Assembly: GCA_948144175.1 (NCBI GenBank)
Contig: CANXME010000309.1
Location: 1,116,001 to 1,180,000 of the forward strand
Direction of reading: 5' to 3'
Source of the DNA: Closterium sp. NIES-65
Taxonomy: Eukaryota > Streptophyta > Zygnematophyceae > Desmidiales > Closteriaceae
Length of the DNA stretch: 64,000 nt
Made by a program: the position numbers and the translations under genes. Under the pieces are notes generated by a model. The model was not told the origin of the DNA. It saw only the letters and a list, made by a program, of their open reading frames with translations, and did no database searches. Positions 19,801-35,843 of this stretch are shown in pieces (the stretch's first letter is position 1; each line of letters opens with the position of its first letter).

Positions 19801-22270
19801 GTCCATCCCCAGGTAGGTCCATCCCCAGGTAGGTCCATCCCCAGGTAGGTCCCTCAGCTCCCTCAGTCGCCGGTTTTTGAGATTTCTCAAAAACCACCCC
19901 TCCAGCTCCCTCAGTCGCCGGTTTTTAAGAATTCTCAAAAACCACCCCTCCGCCTCCCTCAGTCGCCGGTTTTTAAGAATTCTCAAAAACCACCCCTCCA
20001 GCTCCCTCAGTCGCCCCAGTATGAACTGCCCCACTGCCTCTGGGTTGTTCCTCCTCGGTTGTCTCTGGGTTGTTACCGGTTGTACCCCACTCAACCCCAG
20101 ATCCCACTCAACCCCAGATCCCACTCAACCCCAGATCCCACTCACGGTTTTTAGCGTCCATGGCCGCAGCGGTGGCGTTGGCCTGGGCAGCACTGATCCT
20201 CAGATCTTTCAGCAGCGGGCGGTACCCGTCCAATTCCTTGAGCCGCCCCAGCATGAACTGCCTCACTGCCACTTCTCTGTCCCATTGCTGGTAGATCTGC
20301 AGGGCTGGTGGGGGGGAGGGACGGGGGGGGAAGCAGCCAGTGGCCTGAGCAGCACTGAACCAGCAGGAGCAGCAGGTATCCTCCCAGCACAGCCCCTCCG
20401 CAGCGGCCGGTACCGGTCCAATTCCTTGAGTCGCCCTAGCACGAACTGTCTCACTGCCACCTCCCTGTCCCATTGCTGGTAGATCTGCAGGGCTGGTGAA
20501 GGAGGATTGGGGAGGTGGGAGAGGGGGAGGATTGGGGAGGTGGGAGAGGGGGAGGATTGGGGAGGTGGGGTGCAGGTATCAGCCCACCCAACCCAGGTCT
20601 TCCAATCTACCGCAAGGTACCCATTCCGATCCCTCAGCATTCCTGGAGTTGGATCTGAAAAATTCTGTGCCCCTGCCACTGACCTCCATGGAACCTCTTC
20701 TCGAGCCCCTGAGCTCGAGTGTAGAGCTCCAAACACTCCACAAGCGGCCCTTTCTCCTCCTCCCTCCTCTCCCCCTCTCCCCTCCTTCCCGCCTCTCCTC
20801 TCCTCTCCCCCTCCATCCCCTCCTTTCCCTCCCCGTTCGCCCCTACTCTCCCCTTATCCCGCTCCCGCCCTTCTTTCTCTGCAAGCTTCCTCAGGTCAAC
20901 AGTGGTTGCCTGCATGTCCCTTAGAACCGCAGACGCCGTCTCTACGCTGGGAGCCCTCAGAATCGCGTCTGCTGTCGCTTGATCCACCACCGTTGCCTGA
21001 GAGTCTGCCTTATCCCTCTCCTCGCTCAGTTGCTGTATGGCTCGGTCGAGTACGGTGTTGAGGTGTGCTGCATCCCTCTCTAGCCGCCTGTCCAGGTCTT
21101 GAAGCCAGTCGGCCGTGTCCCGGTTGTGCTGCTGCAGCAGACGCAGCAGTGGGGATCTGGAAGTGGAAGAGGCGAGCAGAGGAGAAGAGCGAAAGGAGGG
21201 ACTCGAGTGTATTTAAGAGACGTGAAAGAAGGAGTGTTTTGAGACGTCTCAAAACATTTAAGAGTATATCGTCTTTCGCAAACCAGTGGGTGGGTGGAAA
21301 TTCATGGAGAAGTTATGGTACATTTCCACTCTTTCCGAATTCTGTCTTCCACCGCCACTCGCCTCCTCTTAGACAGCAAAATAGATAAGTGTATCTTCGC
21401 CTCCTCCTTATCCCCCTTCGTCCCATCTCCCCTTTCTCTCCTCCTTCCTTGCATAGCCCTTGCCCCCATTTCCCCAGTCCCTGATCTCTTCCCAAAACCT
21501 CCTTCCCGCCAGTCACTTCCCACTCCTGCTCCTCACCTCTCACCCAAATCAGGGTACAGCGACCAATCATCATCAGCCACGTCATCCCCTTTGCGTTCCC
21601 AGCCCGAATCTGCACGAGACGCAAAACTTTGGTCCCCAAGCTCGCTGTCAAGGAGGGTGGAAAGGTCGTCGCGTGCTGACGTGGATGAAGGTGATTGGAC
21701 AACGGGGGGTGATTGAGAGGAGGAAAGGGAGGAGGAGGGGGAGGAGGACGGGGAGGAGGAGGTGGGGAATGACGAGGGTGAGAAGGCGGAGTGGATGGGA
21801 GAGAGGAGGAGGTGGAGGAAGGCAAAAAGGAGAGCAGCGAAAATCCCAACGGCTATTTTGCCATATGTGCTGCTGGGTTGTAGTAGCCTTGCTGGGATGG
21901 CATCAATCAGCCTGGTTAAGTCCGGTTGAGGTGAGATTCTGCTCGGTAATAGCCTTGTTAGGGTGAGAGATAATTGGCTGATTATAAGAGTGAACCAGCT
22001 GATCATATGGTTGAAGCACGGGTTGCTACCGCCGCTACCTCTGCCTCCTCCGCCGATGCTGCTGCTGCTGCTGTTGCGGCTACTGTCACCATTGTTGCTG
22101 CTGATACCGCTGCTATTCACGTTGCTGACGCCGTTGCTGCTGTTACGGCTGCTGCTGTAACTGTCGCCATTGCCGCTGCTACTGCTGCTGTTGCACTTGA
22201 CGCTGCTACCGCTGACCTTCTCAGCTGCTGGTCGAGAGGCCCGCGATGGCTCCTTCGCTTTCCGCGGCAT
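16876..22270 (-). CDS. Putative Golgi type II glycosyltransferase-like protein
   Basis: Minus-strand multi-exon gene model. Exon 1 (22270-21537) encodes a Ser/Asn-rich cytosolic and stem region with one clear membrane segment (YGKIAVGIFAALLFAFLHLL). Exon 2 (21156 to about 20845) is coiled-coil (LLRLLQQHNRDTADWLQDLD, LERDAAHLNTVLDRAI). One or two further exons lie at about 20745-20600 and 20487-20150 (IYQQWDREVAVRQF..GRLKELDRYRPL). The large catalytic exon (about 18465-17436) has FPDQYPKVRAHFTFLLRYYG, ARAELLVNVFEP, RGYNDLAWMARGDLLVLLQDDYLPP (GT-A-like acidic motif QDDY) and GGLDEADDREGEAAIVSDWQ. The last exon (about 17106-16876, stop 16876-16878) ends DYHEQIKAEVARL. A lumenal sugar transfer role is inferred from TM-stem-catalytic order. 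The exact family is not recognised, and joining of all exons into one gene is an inference. Confidence 0.6.
17270..17400 (-). repeat. Partial tandem copy of a glycosyltransferase exon end
   Basis: About 130 bp closely match 17470-17610, the end of the catalytic exon (GGLDEADDREGEAAIVSDWQ to GYQVRFRP), and lie in the following intron. The copy contains an in-frame stop (FSD-stop-QLATR), so it is unlikely to be used as coding sequence. Confidence 0.8.
18556..19083. repeat. Three copies of an 80-bp intron module
   Basis: The module reads GGTCCCTCTCGGTCGAACNAG, then GGAGTAG..CTGGTATCAC, then GGCTTCGAGCCGTTTCTTG. Copies are at about 18570-18645, 18897-18975 and 19008-19083, with a truncated copy at 19662-19700. 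The module lies in the large intron of the glycosyltransferase gene, so the apparent upstream extension of the catalytic open frame (to 18741) is probably repeat rather than exon. Confidence 0.7.
18704..18835. repeat. Cluster of three TTTTGAG-type palindromes
   Basis: Imperfect copy with AATT centre at 18704-18726, near-perfect copy with TCGA centre at 18758-18775 (one mismatch pair), and a perfect 24-bp palindrome with TCGA centre at 18812-18835. The last two are embedded in a duplicated flank: TTCGCATTTGTGTGCATGTTG at 18735 and TTCGCATTTGTGTACATGTTG at 18838, with another CATTTGTGTACATGTTGAGG between. Confidence 0.9.
19089..19635. repeat. 33-bp minisatellite, about 16-17 copies
   Basis: Unit GTGGGAGAGGGGTAGGGGCG plus GGGAGGAGGAGGA (33 bp), with two units shortened by 3 bp and changed at one base. 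It lies in the large intron of the glycosyltransferase gene. The unit length is a multiple of three, so it gives long open frames on both strands, which are not taken as genes. Confidence 0.95.
19700..19860. repeat. Short tandem repeat CCATCCCCAGGT
   Basis: About eight units of 10-12 bp (CCCCAGGTCCAT), later expanding to 16 bp (AGGTAGGTCCATCCCC). Intronic. Confidence 0.9.
19860..20015. repeat. Three palindromes in a 48-bp tandem repeat
   Basis: The unit CTCCCTCAGTCGCC plus a 24-bp palindrome plus ACCCCTCC is present three times, followed by a fourth CTCCCTCAGTCGCC. The 24-bp palindromes are at 19872-19895, 19920-19943 and 19968-19991. Each departs from perfect symmetry at one position pair, and the centre is GAGAATTCTC-like. 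The CTCCAGCTCCCTCAGTCGCC flank also matches exon sequence (LKELD..RP region, near 20230 and 20420) of the same gene. Confidence 0.9.
20150..20500 (-). repeat. Duplicated exon of the glycosyltransferase gene
   Basis: Two diverged copies of an exon coding IYQQWDREVAVRQF-LGRLKEL with its acceptor (AGCCCTGCAG) are at about 20305-20150 and 20487-20395. Both keep open frames and splice-like ends, so it is unclear whether one or both are used. Confidence 0.65.
21235..21256. repeat. Perfect 22-bp palindrome, ACGT centre
   Basis: A TGTTTTGAGACGTCTCAAAA-type perfect palindrome in intron 1 of the glycosyltransferase gene. The string ATTTAAGAG occurs on both sides (21211 and 21256). Confidence 0.95.
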
Positions 22271-23676
22271 CTCGCTTCAAGAGATGCTTGTGGCTGAAAG
22301 AGAAGGAGCGAAACGCCAGAAAGAGATGCTTGTGGACTCTCCGGACTGTCATTCACTTCTCCAAATTCCCGAATTTCACTCGGCGTTCGAGTTTCTAGAC
22401 GTCTCAAAACTCCAGTTTTCTTTCATTGTGCAGCATTGCTTCTCTTGCGCGCGATGGCCACATCGCGTTTCCGGGTACGGCGGAGGTGCGGGCGGCGCGT
22501 TGTGACTACTGGGGGCGGCTCATAAGGCGGACGGAGAGCGTGTTCAAGTGCTCTCACACACGGTTATCACTCGCTTGAAGCTACTTTATTTCAGCCGCGC
22601 GGGAATGGAGTATAAGGCGTGTGAAAGGCGCTCGCGTTCACACGCTATGCTCTACCTCGTAGTCGACGATTCTGACTTAGATAGAAACGGCATGAAAGCC
22701 GCATACGCGCAACGGTACATTGGCGAGAAAAGACCTCATCGCGGCGCAACGCTACATTGGTGAGGCAGAAATTCCTAAACGGCTGCGAATGTATGAGATG
22801 GCGAGCTGAGCTGTGCTTGGTGTGTTGGCTGGGAATGTGGAGCAAAGATATTATCTAGTTTGTGGCTGGGCATACACCCAAGGTTCAGTTTGGTGCCGTG
22901 GAGTGCGAAAAACCGAAGGTCTTGGCAATACAATGCTTGCTTTTCAGCATCACACATGGACAAACGTCTTTATCTGGTAATATACTCGTTATTGCGTCTG
23001 CTTTTATGGAGATTTCCGAGGTTGCGAAATCTCGGAAAGCACAACCCCTACCGCGCGTAGTGTTCCTCCAAAGCTGTGTTCGACCTTTACGAATTCTTCA
23101 TTTAGATTTGCGAAAGCGTTACCGGGTCAGTCTCACAGGTTCGGCTCCTTCGGAGAAACTAGTACACGCCCTCGTGTAGCCGTTGCAGCCGAAAATCTCA
23201 AGGCTCGATTTTCCTTGGGGATCGCAACGCAAGTCGATTTCTGTTCCAATCGCTGTTCCTCCGCAATGCAGCTACACCATGGCCATAGGTTGGCCTTCAC
23301 CTCTTTCACCTCTTTTCATGGCCGAATCCTTGCCACCATGTGAATCGCTCTGTTCCAGTTGCTGGAGTGATCAACAAGTGACCATGTTGTGATTGTTAGC
23401 GATCATCCTCTAACGGACCAGTCCAGCTCGCTGGAAAAGCGATAAGAACCGTTTTGTGAGAGCTGCTTTTCGATTCGCAAGAATCGGTCGTTTACGTGTT
23501 TGCACTTGGTGCCAGAAGGACCCCTGCTGCATCGCCTTTTGGAAAACCTAGATCCGTCGCTACTGCTTGTTTCCCAAAAATAAACCCAGCATTGACAGGT
23601 GACTTTTGAGTCAACTTAAAAGCGGTCGTTGACTCCAGAGATTTCTCGAAAGTGTTTCCGAAAAATATAACAAGCA
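22271..23676. promoter_or_regulatory. Divergent intergenic region, 1.4 kb
   Basis: This lies between the start of the glycosyltransferase gene (minus) and the TGD4-like gene (plus), so it should hold both promoters. No convincing open frame is seen. It contains an imperfect ACGT-centre palindrome (22391-22410), a second imperfect one (23603-23622) and the repeated string AGAGATGCTTGTGG (22280 and 22322). No clear TATA box could be assigned. Confidence 0.5.
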
Positions 23677-26600
23677 TTGGCAGCTATGCTGCCGAATCGG
23701 GCGATCATCGCGTCGCAGTTTTGGAACCACGAGTGCGGCTCGGCGCAGTCACTCGAAGCCGTGGTCCCCGCTGTCCCGAACGAGCCGCCTTCGACCGGCA
23801 TTCACCTGGGTAGCGGAATCGCGCGATCACAGCAACTGCTGCTCCTGCAGAAGCTCCTACCAAGTACCCCTCCTTTCTCCCTAGCCTTTCTTCCACTGAG
23901 CCGTTTTTCTCTTAGCCATTCTCCCTCTTTGCCGTTACCACCCATTACCTTCCTTGCACTCAGCCGTTCTCCCTCTTAGCCTTCCTTAAAGTAATCATTC
24001 GCTCCGTTTGTCCCTTCCTCCCATTCCCGCATATCGAACCCGTGGACCCCTTGCACTTCTTTTCTCCCCCATTCCAATCCATCATCTACCTCCTATCCGC
24101 CACCGCTACCCTTCCTAGGGTCAGCCGGAAATCCGTCGTCTCATTCACAAGCGGTCATCCGTCTCCCTATCTCTCCTCTCGTCCTCTCATTCTCTTTCTC
24201 TTTCTCGTTCTCCCTATCCGGTCGGCCTCTCACTTTTCTTTCACTCGTGCCCGCCCCGTCCTTAACTCCTCTCTTCCCGGGCGACAGTCCCCTTCACGCC
24301 ATCCTATGCTGCTGACGTGGACGATCAAGGTGGATGGGTGGTCGACCGAGTGCTATCTGGTGTGGGCGGCAGGGACTGGTATGTACAAACCCTAGCTCCA
24401 ACCCCTTATCTTACCATATCGTGCCATGTCTTACCATATCTTATCATATCTTACCATATCTTAATCATATCTTACCATACCTTACCAGATCCAACCGTAT
24501 TATACAACTTTTCAGCATATGTTGCCATCTCTTGCCATATGTTGCTGACATACGTTGTATCTCGCCGTGCTGCTATCAGGTGGGCAACAGTAATGGGCCG
24601 GCTGAGAGTCCAGCGCATGTGGAGAAAGCATTTCCAGCAGCAGACCAACACAACCCTAACCGCCAATGCTCCCCATACAGCAGCAGCAGCAGCAGCAGTG
24701 ACTGATACCGCCACAGGCAACAACAGCAGCAGCGGAAACAGCAGAGCTAAGGACTGCCCCAGTTCCTCCTCAGGATGGTTCCAGGATCCTTCCATGTATG
24801 CGCTCTCGGCCCGTACGCGCATCGCGCTGGGGAAGCAGACTTGGCTAAGCGGCAGTGCTGAGCTAAGCACGCTTGCAGGCCTGGCATCCGCACTTCAGGA
24901 CAAGATAATGGGACGACAAAGGAGGGAAGGTGGTGCTGTGACAGGGAGTGAGGAGGGGAGTGGGGAGCGAGGAGGAGAGGCTTCGGGGTTCAGAGGCTTT
25001 TTCTCGCTACGCCATAAGGTACATGGGGGGCTCTTGTGGTTTCATACAAAACAAAAATATAGGGGAGGGGAGGAGGTGGATGGGGACGGTGGAGGGGTGG
25101 TTTCAGGGTTCAGAGGCTTTGTCTCGCTACGCCATAAGGTACACGGGGGGCTCTTGTGGTTTCATACAAAAAAAAATATTTAGGGGAGGGGAGGAGGGGG
25201 ATGGGGAGGGCGGAGGAGAGGCTTCGGGGCTCAGAGGCTTTTGTTTCGCTACACCATAATGTACATTGGGGGTACTTGTGGTGGCTAAGTGGACTTTTTT
25301 TAGTAGGCTAATAGATCGACTCGTTACACGCGGTTTCTACATTCAGAGGCTTTGTCGCGCTACGCCATAAGGTACATTGGGGGCTCTTGTGGTTTCCTAC
25401 ATAGGGGAGGGGAGGAGGTGGGTGGATGGGGAGGGTGGAGGAGAGGCTTTGGGCTTCAGAGGCTTTGTCTCACTACATCATATGACATAAGGTACGCAGG
25501 GCTCTTGTAGTGGCTAAGAGGATTTTTAACTCGACACAATATTGGCTACTGATAGTCCATTGAACTTTTTCTGTTAGATGGAAGCTCTTCTCATGGACCA
25601 GGATTTGATAGGCCGAGCAGGGTGGGGCGAGCAGGGTGGGGCGAGCAGGGTGGGGCGAGCAGTGTGGGGCGAGCAGGGTGGGGCGAGCAGGATGGGGCGA
25701 ACAGGGTGGGGCGAACAGGGTGGGGCGAACAGGGTGGGGCGAACAGGGTGGGGCGAACAGGGTGGGGCGAGCAGTGTGGGGCGAGCAGGGTGGGGCGAGC
25801 AGTGTGGGGCGAGCAGGGTGGGGCGAGCAGGGTGGGGCGAGCAGTGTGGGGCGAGCAGGGTGGGGCGAACAGTGTGGGGCGAACAGTGTGGGGCGAACAG
25901 TGTGGGGTGAACAGTGTGGGGCGAACAGTGTGGGGCGAACAGTATGGGGCGAACAGTGTGGGGCGAACAGTGTGGGGCGAACAGTGTGGGGCGAACAGTG
26001 TGGGGCGAACAGTGTGGGGCGAACAGTGTGGGGCGAGCAGTGTGGGGCGAGCAGTGTGGGGCGAGCAGGGTGGGGCGAGCAGGGTGGGGCGAGCAGGGTG
26101 GGGCGAGCAGGGTGGGATCGTGCTGGCCCCTACGTGGACCCTTTTTAGAATACCTGTAGATCCTTCTTGTGCCTTCCTTCCCTCCTTTTCCCCGCCGCGT
26201 TCCCTCTTCCCGTGTTTCCGGCACGATTTGATTGCACCAGCAGGGTGGGGCGAGCAGTGTGTGTGTGGACCGCGCTGGCCGCTACTGGACGCTCGTCAGT
26301 CAGTCTGTAACACCACCATTATCCTCCTCCCCTGCCCTGTGTTCCCACATCCGTTCATTCTTTTCTAGATGAAGGGCCACGATTTGATAGCGCGAGCAGG
26401 GTGGGGAGAGCAGTTTGTGCACCGTGCTAGCCGCTACTGGACGCTCCTCACTCAGCTTAAACAGCTTTGTTTGCCCTCCCCCTCCCACGCAGATGAAGGG
26501 TCACGATTTGATCGCCCGAGCGGGTGGGGCGAGCAGTGTGTGGGCCGCGCTGGCTGCTGCTGGACTCCTCTAGAACAGATGTAGACGGTAGACCCATCTC

Positions 26601-28989
26601 CTGCTTTCCTTTCTTCTCCCTGTTGCGCTCCCATCTGCGCTTCTCCAGATGAAGGGTCACGATTTGATTGCACGAGCAGGGTGGGGCGAGCAGTGTGTGG
26701 ACCGTGCTGGCCGCTACTGGACGCTGCCCCGTGCGCTCTCCCTTGACTTCGCCTCCCTGGTCACAAGAGAAGGGCTGCGCTACCGCTTCGGCCTGCAGCA
26801 CGTGGGAGGGAAACCAGAGGTGAGACTAGAAAGCCTGCTGCTGCCCCGTGCGCTCTCCCTTGACTTCGCCTCCCTGGTCACAAGGGAAGGGCTGCGCTAC
26901 CGATTCGGCCTGCAGCACGTGGGAGGGAAACCAGAGGTAAGGCTAGAAAGGCACAGGCAGGCATGTTGCGAGGGGAAGTCTTTGACACGCAGACCGTTGT
27001 GAGAAGAGGTGGCGGCACAAAGTAGCGTTTAGAGCACCTTCCTGACCCTCTCATCCCCCATCGCGCTCTCCCTCCCCCCCGTCTCTCCCTCTCCCCCGTC
27101 TCTCCCTCCCCCCCGTCTCACCCTCTCTCAGGAGAGTGCAAGGCCAGGCCACGGGGAGGCGAGGGTGGTGCCGTGGGGGGCGAGGGCGGGCACGCGGGCA
27201 CAGGCAGGCATGTCACTGGAGGGGAAGGTGACTGTGTGGAAGGACCGATGCGAGAAGAGGCGGCGACAGAAGGAAGCTGCCAAAGCTGCTTCCTCCGTGC
27301 CCTCTGCCTCGTCTTCCTCCTCGTCATCATCATCAGCAGCAGAATTGAAAGCACCGCTCCCATCCTCGTCGTCCTCCTCCTCATCCTCCTCCTCTTTTTC
27401 CTCCTCCTCATCCTCCTCCCAATCTCTTCATCCGCATTCTCCCACCCCTTCATACAACTGGCTGGCTGCTCGTCCACGCATCACCCTATCTGCCGTGCTC
27501 GGTGAGTTCCAATGCTGCTGTACTATCCTCTCTACTCCTCTCAACTCCTCTCTATTCCTCTCTACTCGTCTCCACTCCTTTCTACTCCTCTCTACTCCTC
27601 TGCTCTCTTGTCTCCTCCTCCTACCCCTTCATACAACTGGCTGGTTGCTCGTCCGCGCATCACCCTATCTGCCGTGCTCGGTGAGTTCCAATGCTGCTAT
27701 ACCATCCTCTCTACTCCTCTCTACTCCTCTCTACTCCTCGCTACTCTCTACACCCTCGTCTCCCTCGTCTCCTCCTCCTACCCCTTCGTACTACAACTTG
27801 CTGGCAGCTCCTTCGCGCACCACCGTCTCAGTCAGCCGTGCTCGGTGAGTCCCACCTTCCCTGCTCTTGAGGCATGTTGCTGTCTCACGTGCTTGCACCG
27901 GGATCTCAATCATCAACAGCACAGTTCTTGTATTAGTCGACTCAAAAACATTCATACTCCCCTCCCCCACCCTCTCCCCTCCTCCCCTTTCAGGGGGTCT
28001 GGCTTCCACCGAGATCTCAACCAGCAGCAGCAGCAAAAGCAGCAAAAGCAGCAAAACCAGCAACACCAGCAACACCAGCAACACCAGCAACACCACCACA
28101 ACGCAAAGCCAGGCATCCAGCTCAAGGGTGAACGGAGCAGGGACAATCGGGACGGAAGACACAACGGGGTCCTTCCGTCTCTCCTCTTTCCGTCCCTCCT
28201 CGCTTCAGCTCTCCTCGCTCTCCACCGATCTCTTTGCGTCGGTGGCGGTAACCGCACAGCTGGGCATGTTTGAGCGAGCTCTTTTCGACCACACTCTCCT
28301 CAACGCCACGCTCACCTGTGGCTCCCTCTCTGCTGCTGGCTACAACCTCTCCCAACCTGCGTCCGCCACGTCAGCGCTGGCGCCAGATGCCACGTCAGCG
28401 GTGACGTCAGGTGCCACGTCAGAAGGTTGGCGGAGAGAGGAGCGGGGTGCGCCGACGCTCTCACTGTCATTTCAACAACAGGTGTGTGTGACTGAACCGA
28501 GTGGGACATGTAATGTCAAGTACGGATGAATGATTGTTGCTCTTTTCTTGGCCCCCGCTCATTCCTTGCCCCCGCTCCTGTTCCTTGACTTCTCGTTTGC
28601 CCACCCCCTCCTCTCCCTCCCAACCTGTCTCGCCCCACTCGTTTCCCCTTTTCTGCAGATTTTTGGCCCAGTGAGGGGTCGCTGGGACGCATGCATGGGA
28701 GTGGATGCCAAGAATCCCCTCGCTGCTCCCACCCTGCTCGATTCGACCTATGCCTTCTATTCCTTCCCTCCCCCCCCCACCTCACGTGCAGATTTTCGGC
28801 CCAGTGAGGGGTCGCTGGGACGCATGCATGGGAGTGGATGCCAAGAATCCCCTCGCTGCTCCCACCCTGCTCGACTCAACCTACGCCCTCGATTGCTCCC
28901 TGGAAAGGCTCGGAGCTGCCAGGCTCGTCGTCTGGTATTCGCCAACAAGACGGGAAGGCATGGCGGAGGTTCGGTTGCTGGACCGGTAG
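23677..28989 (+). CDS. TGD4-like: TGD4-like chloroplast envelope lipid-transfer protein
   Basis: Plus-strand gene of about eight exons. Exon 1 (23677 to about 23868) has the N-terminal pattern FW..SLEAVVPAVPNEPPSTGI..GIARSQQL. Exon 2 (about 24291-24378) has PFTPSYAADVDDQGGWVVDR. Exon 3 (24580 to about 24930) has WATVMGRLRVQRMW. A 25-bp microexon (one of five copies, 24994-25483) precedes exon 5 (about 26649-26818, GWGEQCVDRAGRYW, LRYRFGLQHVG). Exon 6 is 27131-27500 (SLEGKVTVWKDR, SYNWLAARPRITLSAVLG). Exon 7 (about 27993-28481) has LFASVAVTAQLGMFERALF and LSLSFQQQ. Exon 8 (28793-28989) has IFGPVRGRWDACMGVDAKN and ends VVWYSPTRREGMAEVRLL. TGD4 in plants is an outer-envelope protein moving ER-derived lipid into plastids. 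The family is recalled from these motifs. Poly-Ser and poly-Gln/Asn tracts make it longer than the land-plant protein. Confidence 0.72.
24994..25483 (+). repeat. Five tandem copies of a 25-bp microexon region
   Basis: The unit is an acceptor-like CAG, the 25-bp exon AGGCTTTGTCTCGCTACGCC plus ATAAG, a donor-like GTACA, then GGGGGCTCTTGTGGTTTC and an intron-like G-rich spacer. Exon copies start at about 24994, 25114, 25233, 25346 and 25459, with period about 115-120 bp. Copy 3 has lost the donor (ATAATG) and copy 5 has an insertion, while copies 1, 2 and 4 keep both splice signals. Confidence 0.8.
25579..26710 (+). repeat. Tandem partial copies of TGD4-like exon 5
   Basis: The exon start (AG then ATGAAGGGTCACGATTTGAT) and the following GCAGGGTGGGGCGAGCAGTG appear at about 25579, 26219, 26369, 26493 and 26649. 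Each is preceded by a pyrimidine-rich acceptor-like tract. Only the last copy (26649) continues into the full exon. The second half of that exon (CCCCGTGCGCTCTCCCTTGA onward) is again duplicated at 26725-26817 and 26842-26937. Confidence 0.85.
25617..26115. repeat. 14-bp minisatellite, about 36 copies
   Basis: Unit GGTGGGGCGAGCAG with variants GGTGGGGCGAACAG and TGTGGGGCGAACAG. The unit is identical to part of TGD4-like exon 5 (coding AGWGEQ) and expands directly from the first partial exon copy at 25579. The long frames through it (14-residue protein period) are by-products. Confidence 0.95.
27602..27850 (+). repeat. Two extra copies of the TGD4-like exon 6 3' end
   Basis: The exon end (ACCCCTTCATACAACTGGCT to the donor CTCGGTGAGT) and the following CTACTCCTCT intron repeats recur at about 27620-27690 and 27778-27850. 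All three copies keep the GTGAGT donor. Confidence 0.85.
27897..28035. repeat. Palindrome half between copies of exon 7 start
   Basis: AGTCGACTCAAAAAC (27935-27949) is a one-and-a-half arm of the palindrome family. The exon 7 sequence CACCGAGATCTCAACCAGCA (28007) is preceded by a near copy CACCGGGATCTCAATCATCA at 27897, so the palindrome lies between the two. Confidence 0.75.
28659..28760 (+). repeat. Partial copy of TGD4-like last exon
   Basis: About 95 bp (IFGPVRGRWDACMGVDAKN to TLLDSTYA) with its own TGCAG acceptor, 134 bp before the complete last exon (28793-28989). It runs into intron-like sequence with no obvious donor. Confidence 0.85.
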
Positions 28990-29854
28990 TTGTTGCTATG
29001 ACGTACGAACCTCAGTGGGTATGGTACGTCCTATACACTACACTCCACTATACTGCTGCTGAGGTTCTCCCGCGGTGCATGTAGCTAGTGAAGCTTGCTG
29101 CAGGTTTTCCCAATTGTTACTGCCCCTCACAAATCTCCATATGTATGGTAATTGTACTCAGATTGCTATTCCCATTTGTCTGACCTACAAGTTTGTGCCT
29201 GATTCTATAGGTGGCGGATACGGTAGGTAGGGAGGGAACTGAGTATAGGATTGCTTGCTCGAAGGACTAATCATTGGCTATCCATTGGTTTGAAACGTTT
29301 CAATGAAAGTGTGTTACGATCCTGAACCATTCATTATAGGATAAATAAGTCCAACAAGAGTAATGTCCTGAACCGCTTACAGTAGTTCCAAATTAGTCCA
29401 CCTCACTCACTGCCCTAATTGCCCTAAACCCTTCCAGTGAAGCATCCCTATCATTGATCTTCTATCACACTACACTGTCACTGGCCCATCTGACAGACAT
29501 CATGATGCATACAACCTTGAATTGTTCCTCCCTATTTCCAGGATATTAGCCTGGACGGCATTTCCACTAAAAGAGAATGTCCCTGCAACGTTTACTGTTG
29601 CACAGGAGACTCCAGAAATTTTGACTTGATGAATTGCGACCCTGTAAGGTCACGCTATGTAACAGGTTTCCATCTGCATCACAAGTCACGCGCCTTCATC
29701 CACTGCACATACCACCAGTCTCCATCCACTTCACATCTTCAGATCTTCCTCATCGTCGTTACAATTGCATGGCTCTCAAACCTGCATCACGCGCTTCCTA
29801 GATCCTCCTCTCCTCAGTGCCACACACCAGGCAGTCAGAGGGCGAGTCAGTGAG
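28990..29854. other. Intergenic region between convergent genes
   Basis: Lower-GC sequence between the stop codons of the TGD4-like gene and the CDPK gene, presumably holding both 3' untranslated regions. No supported gene, RNA or repeat seen. Confidence 0.6.

Positions 29855-35843
<5,989 letters not shown>

Noticed and set aside
19045..20124. A 359-codon open frame with an 11-residue repeat
   Set aside because: It is the 33-bp minisatellite in an intron; both strands are open because the unit length is divisible by three.
21290..21720. Plus-strand open frames over intron 1 and exon 1 of the glycosyltransferase gene
   Set aside because: They are antisense to a well supported coding exon and Ser/Pro-rich low complexity.
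19089..26115. CRISPR-like regular repeats
   Set aside because: Units are directly adjacent without unique spacers and the genome is eukaryotic; these are minisatellites.
25622..26368. 248-codon frame of GWGEQ repeats as a possible structural protein
   Set aside because: It is a minisatellite grown from a TGD4-like exon fragment; frames on both strands are open and no start context or conservation is seen.
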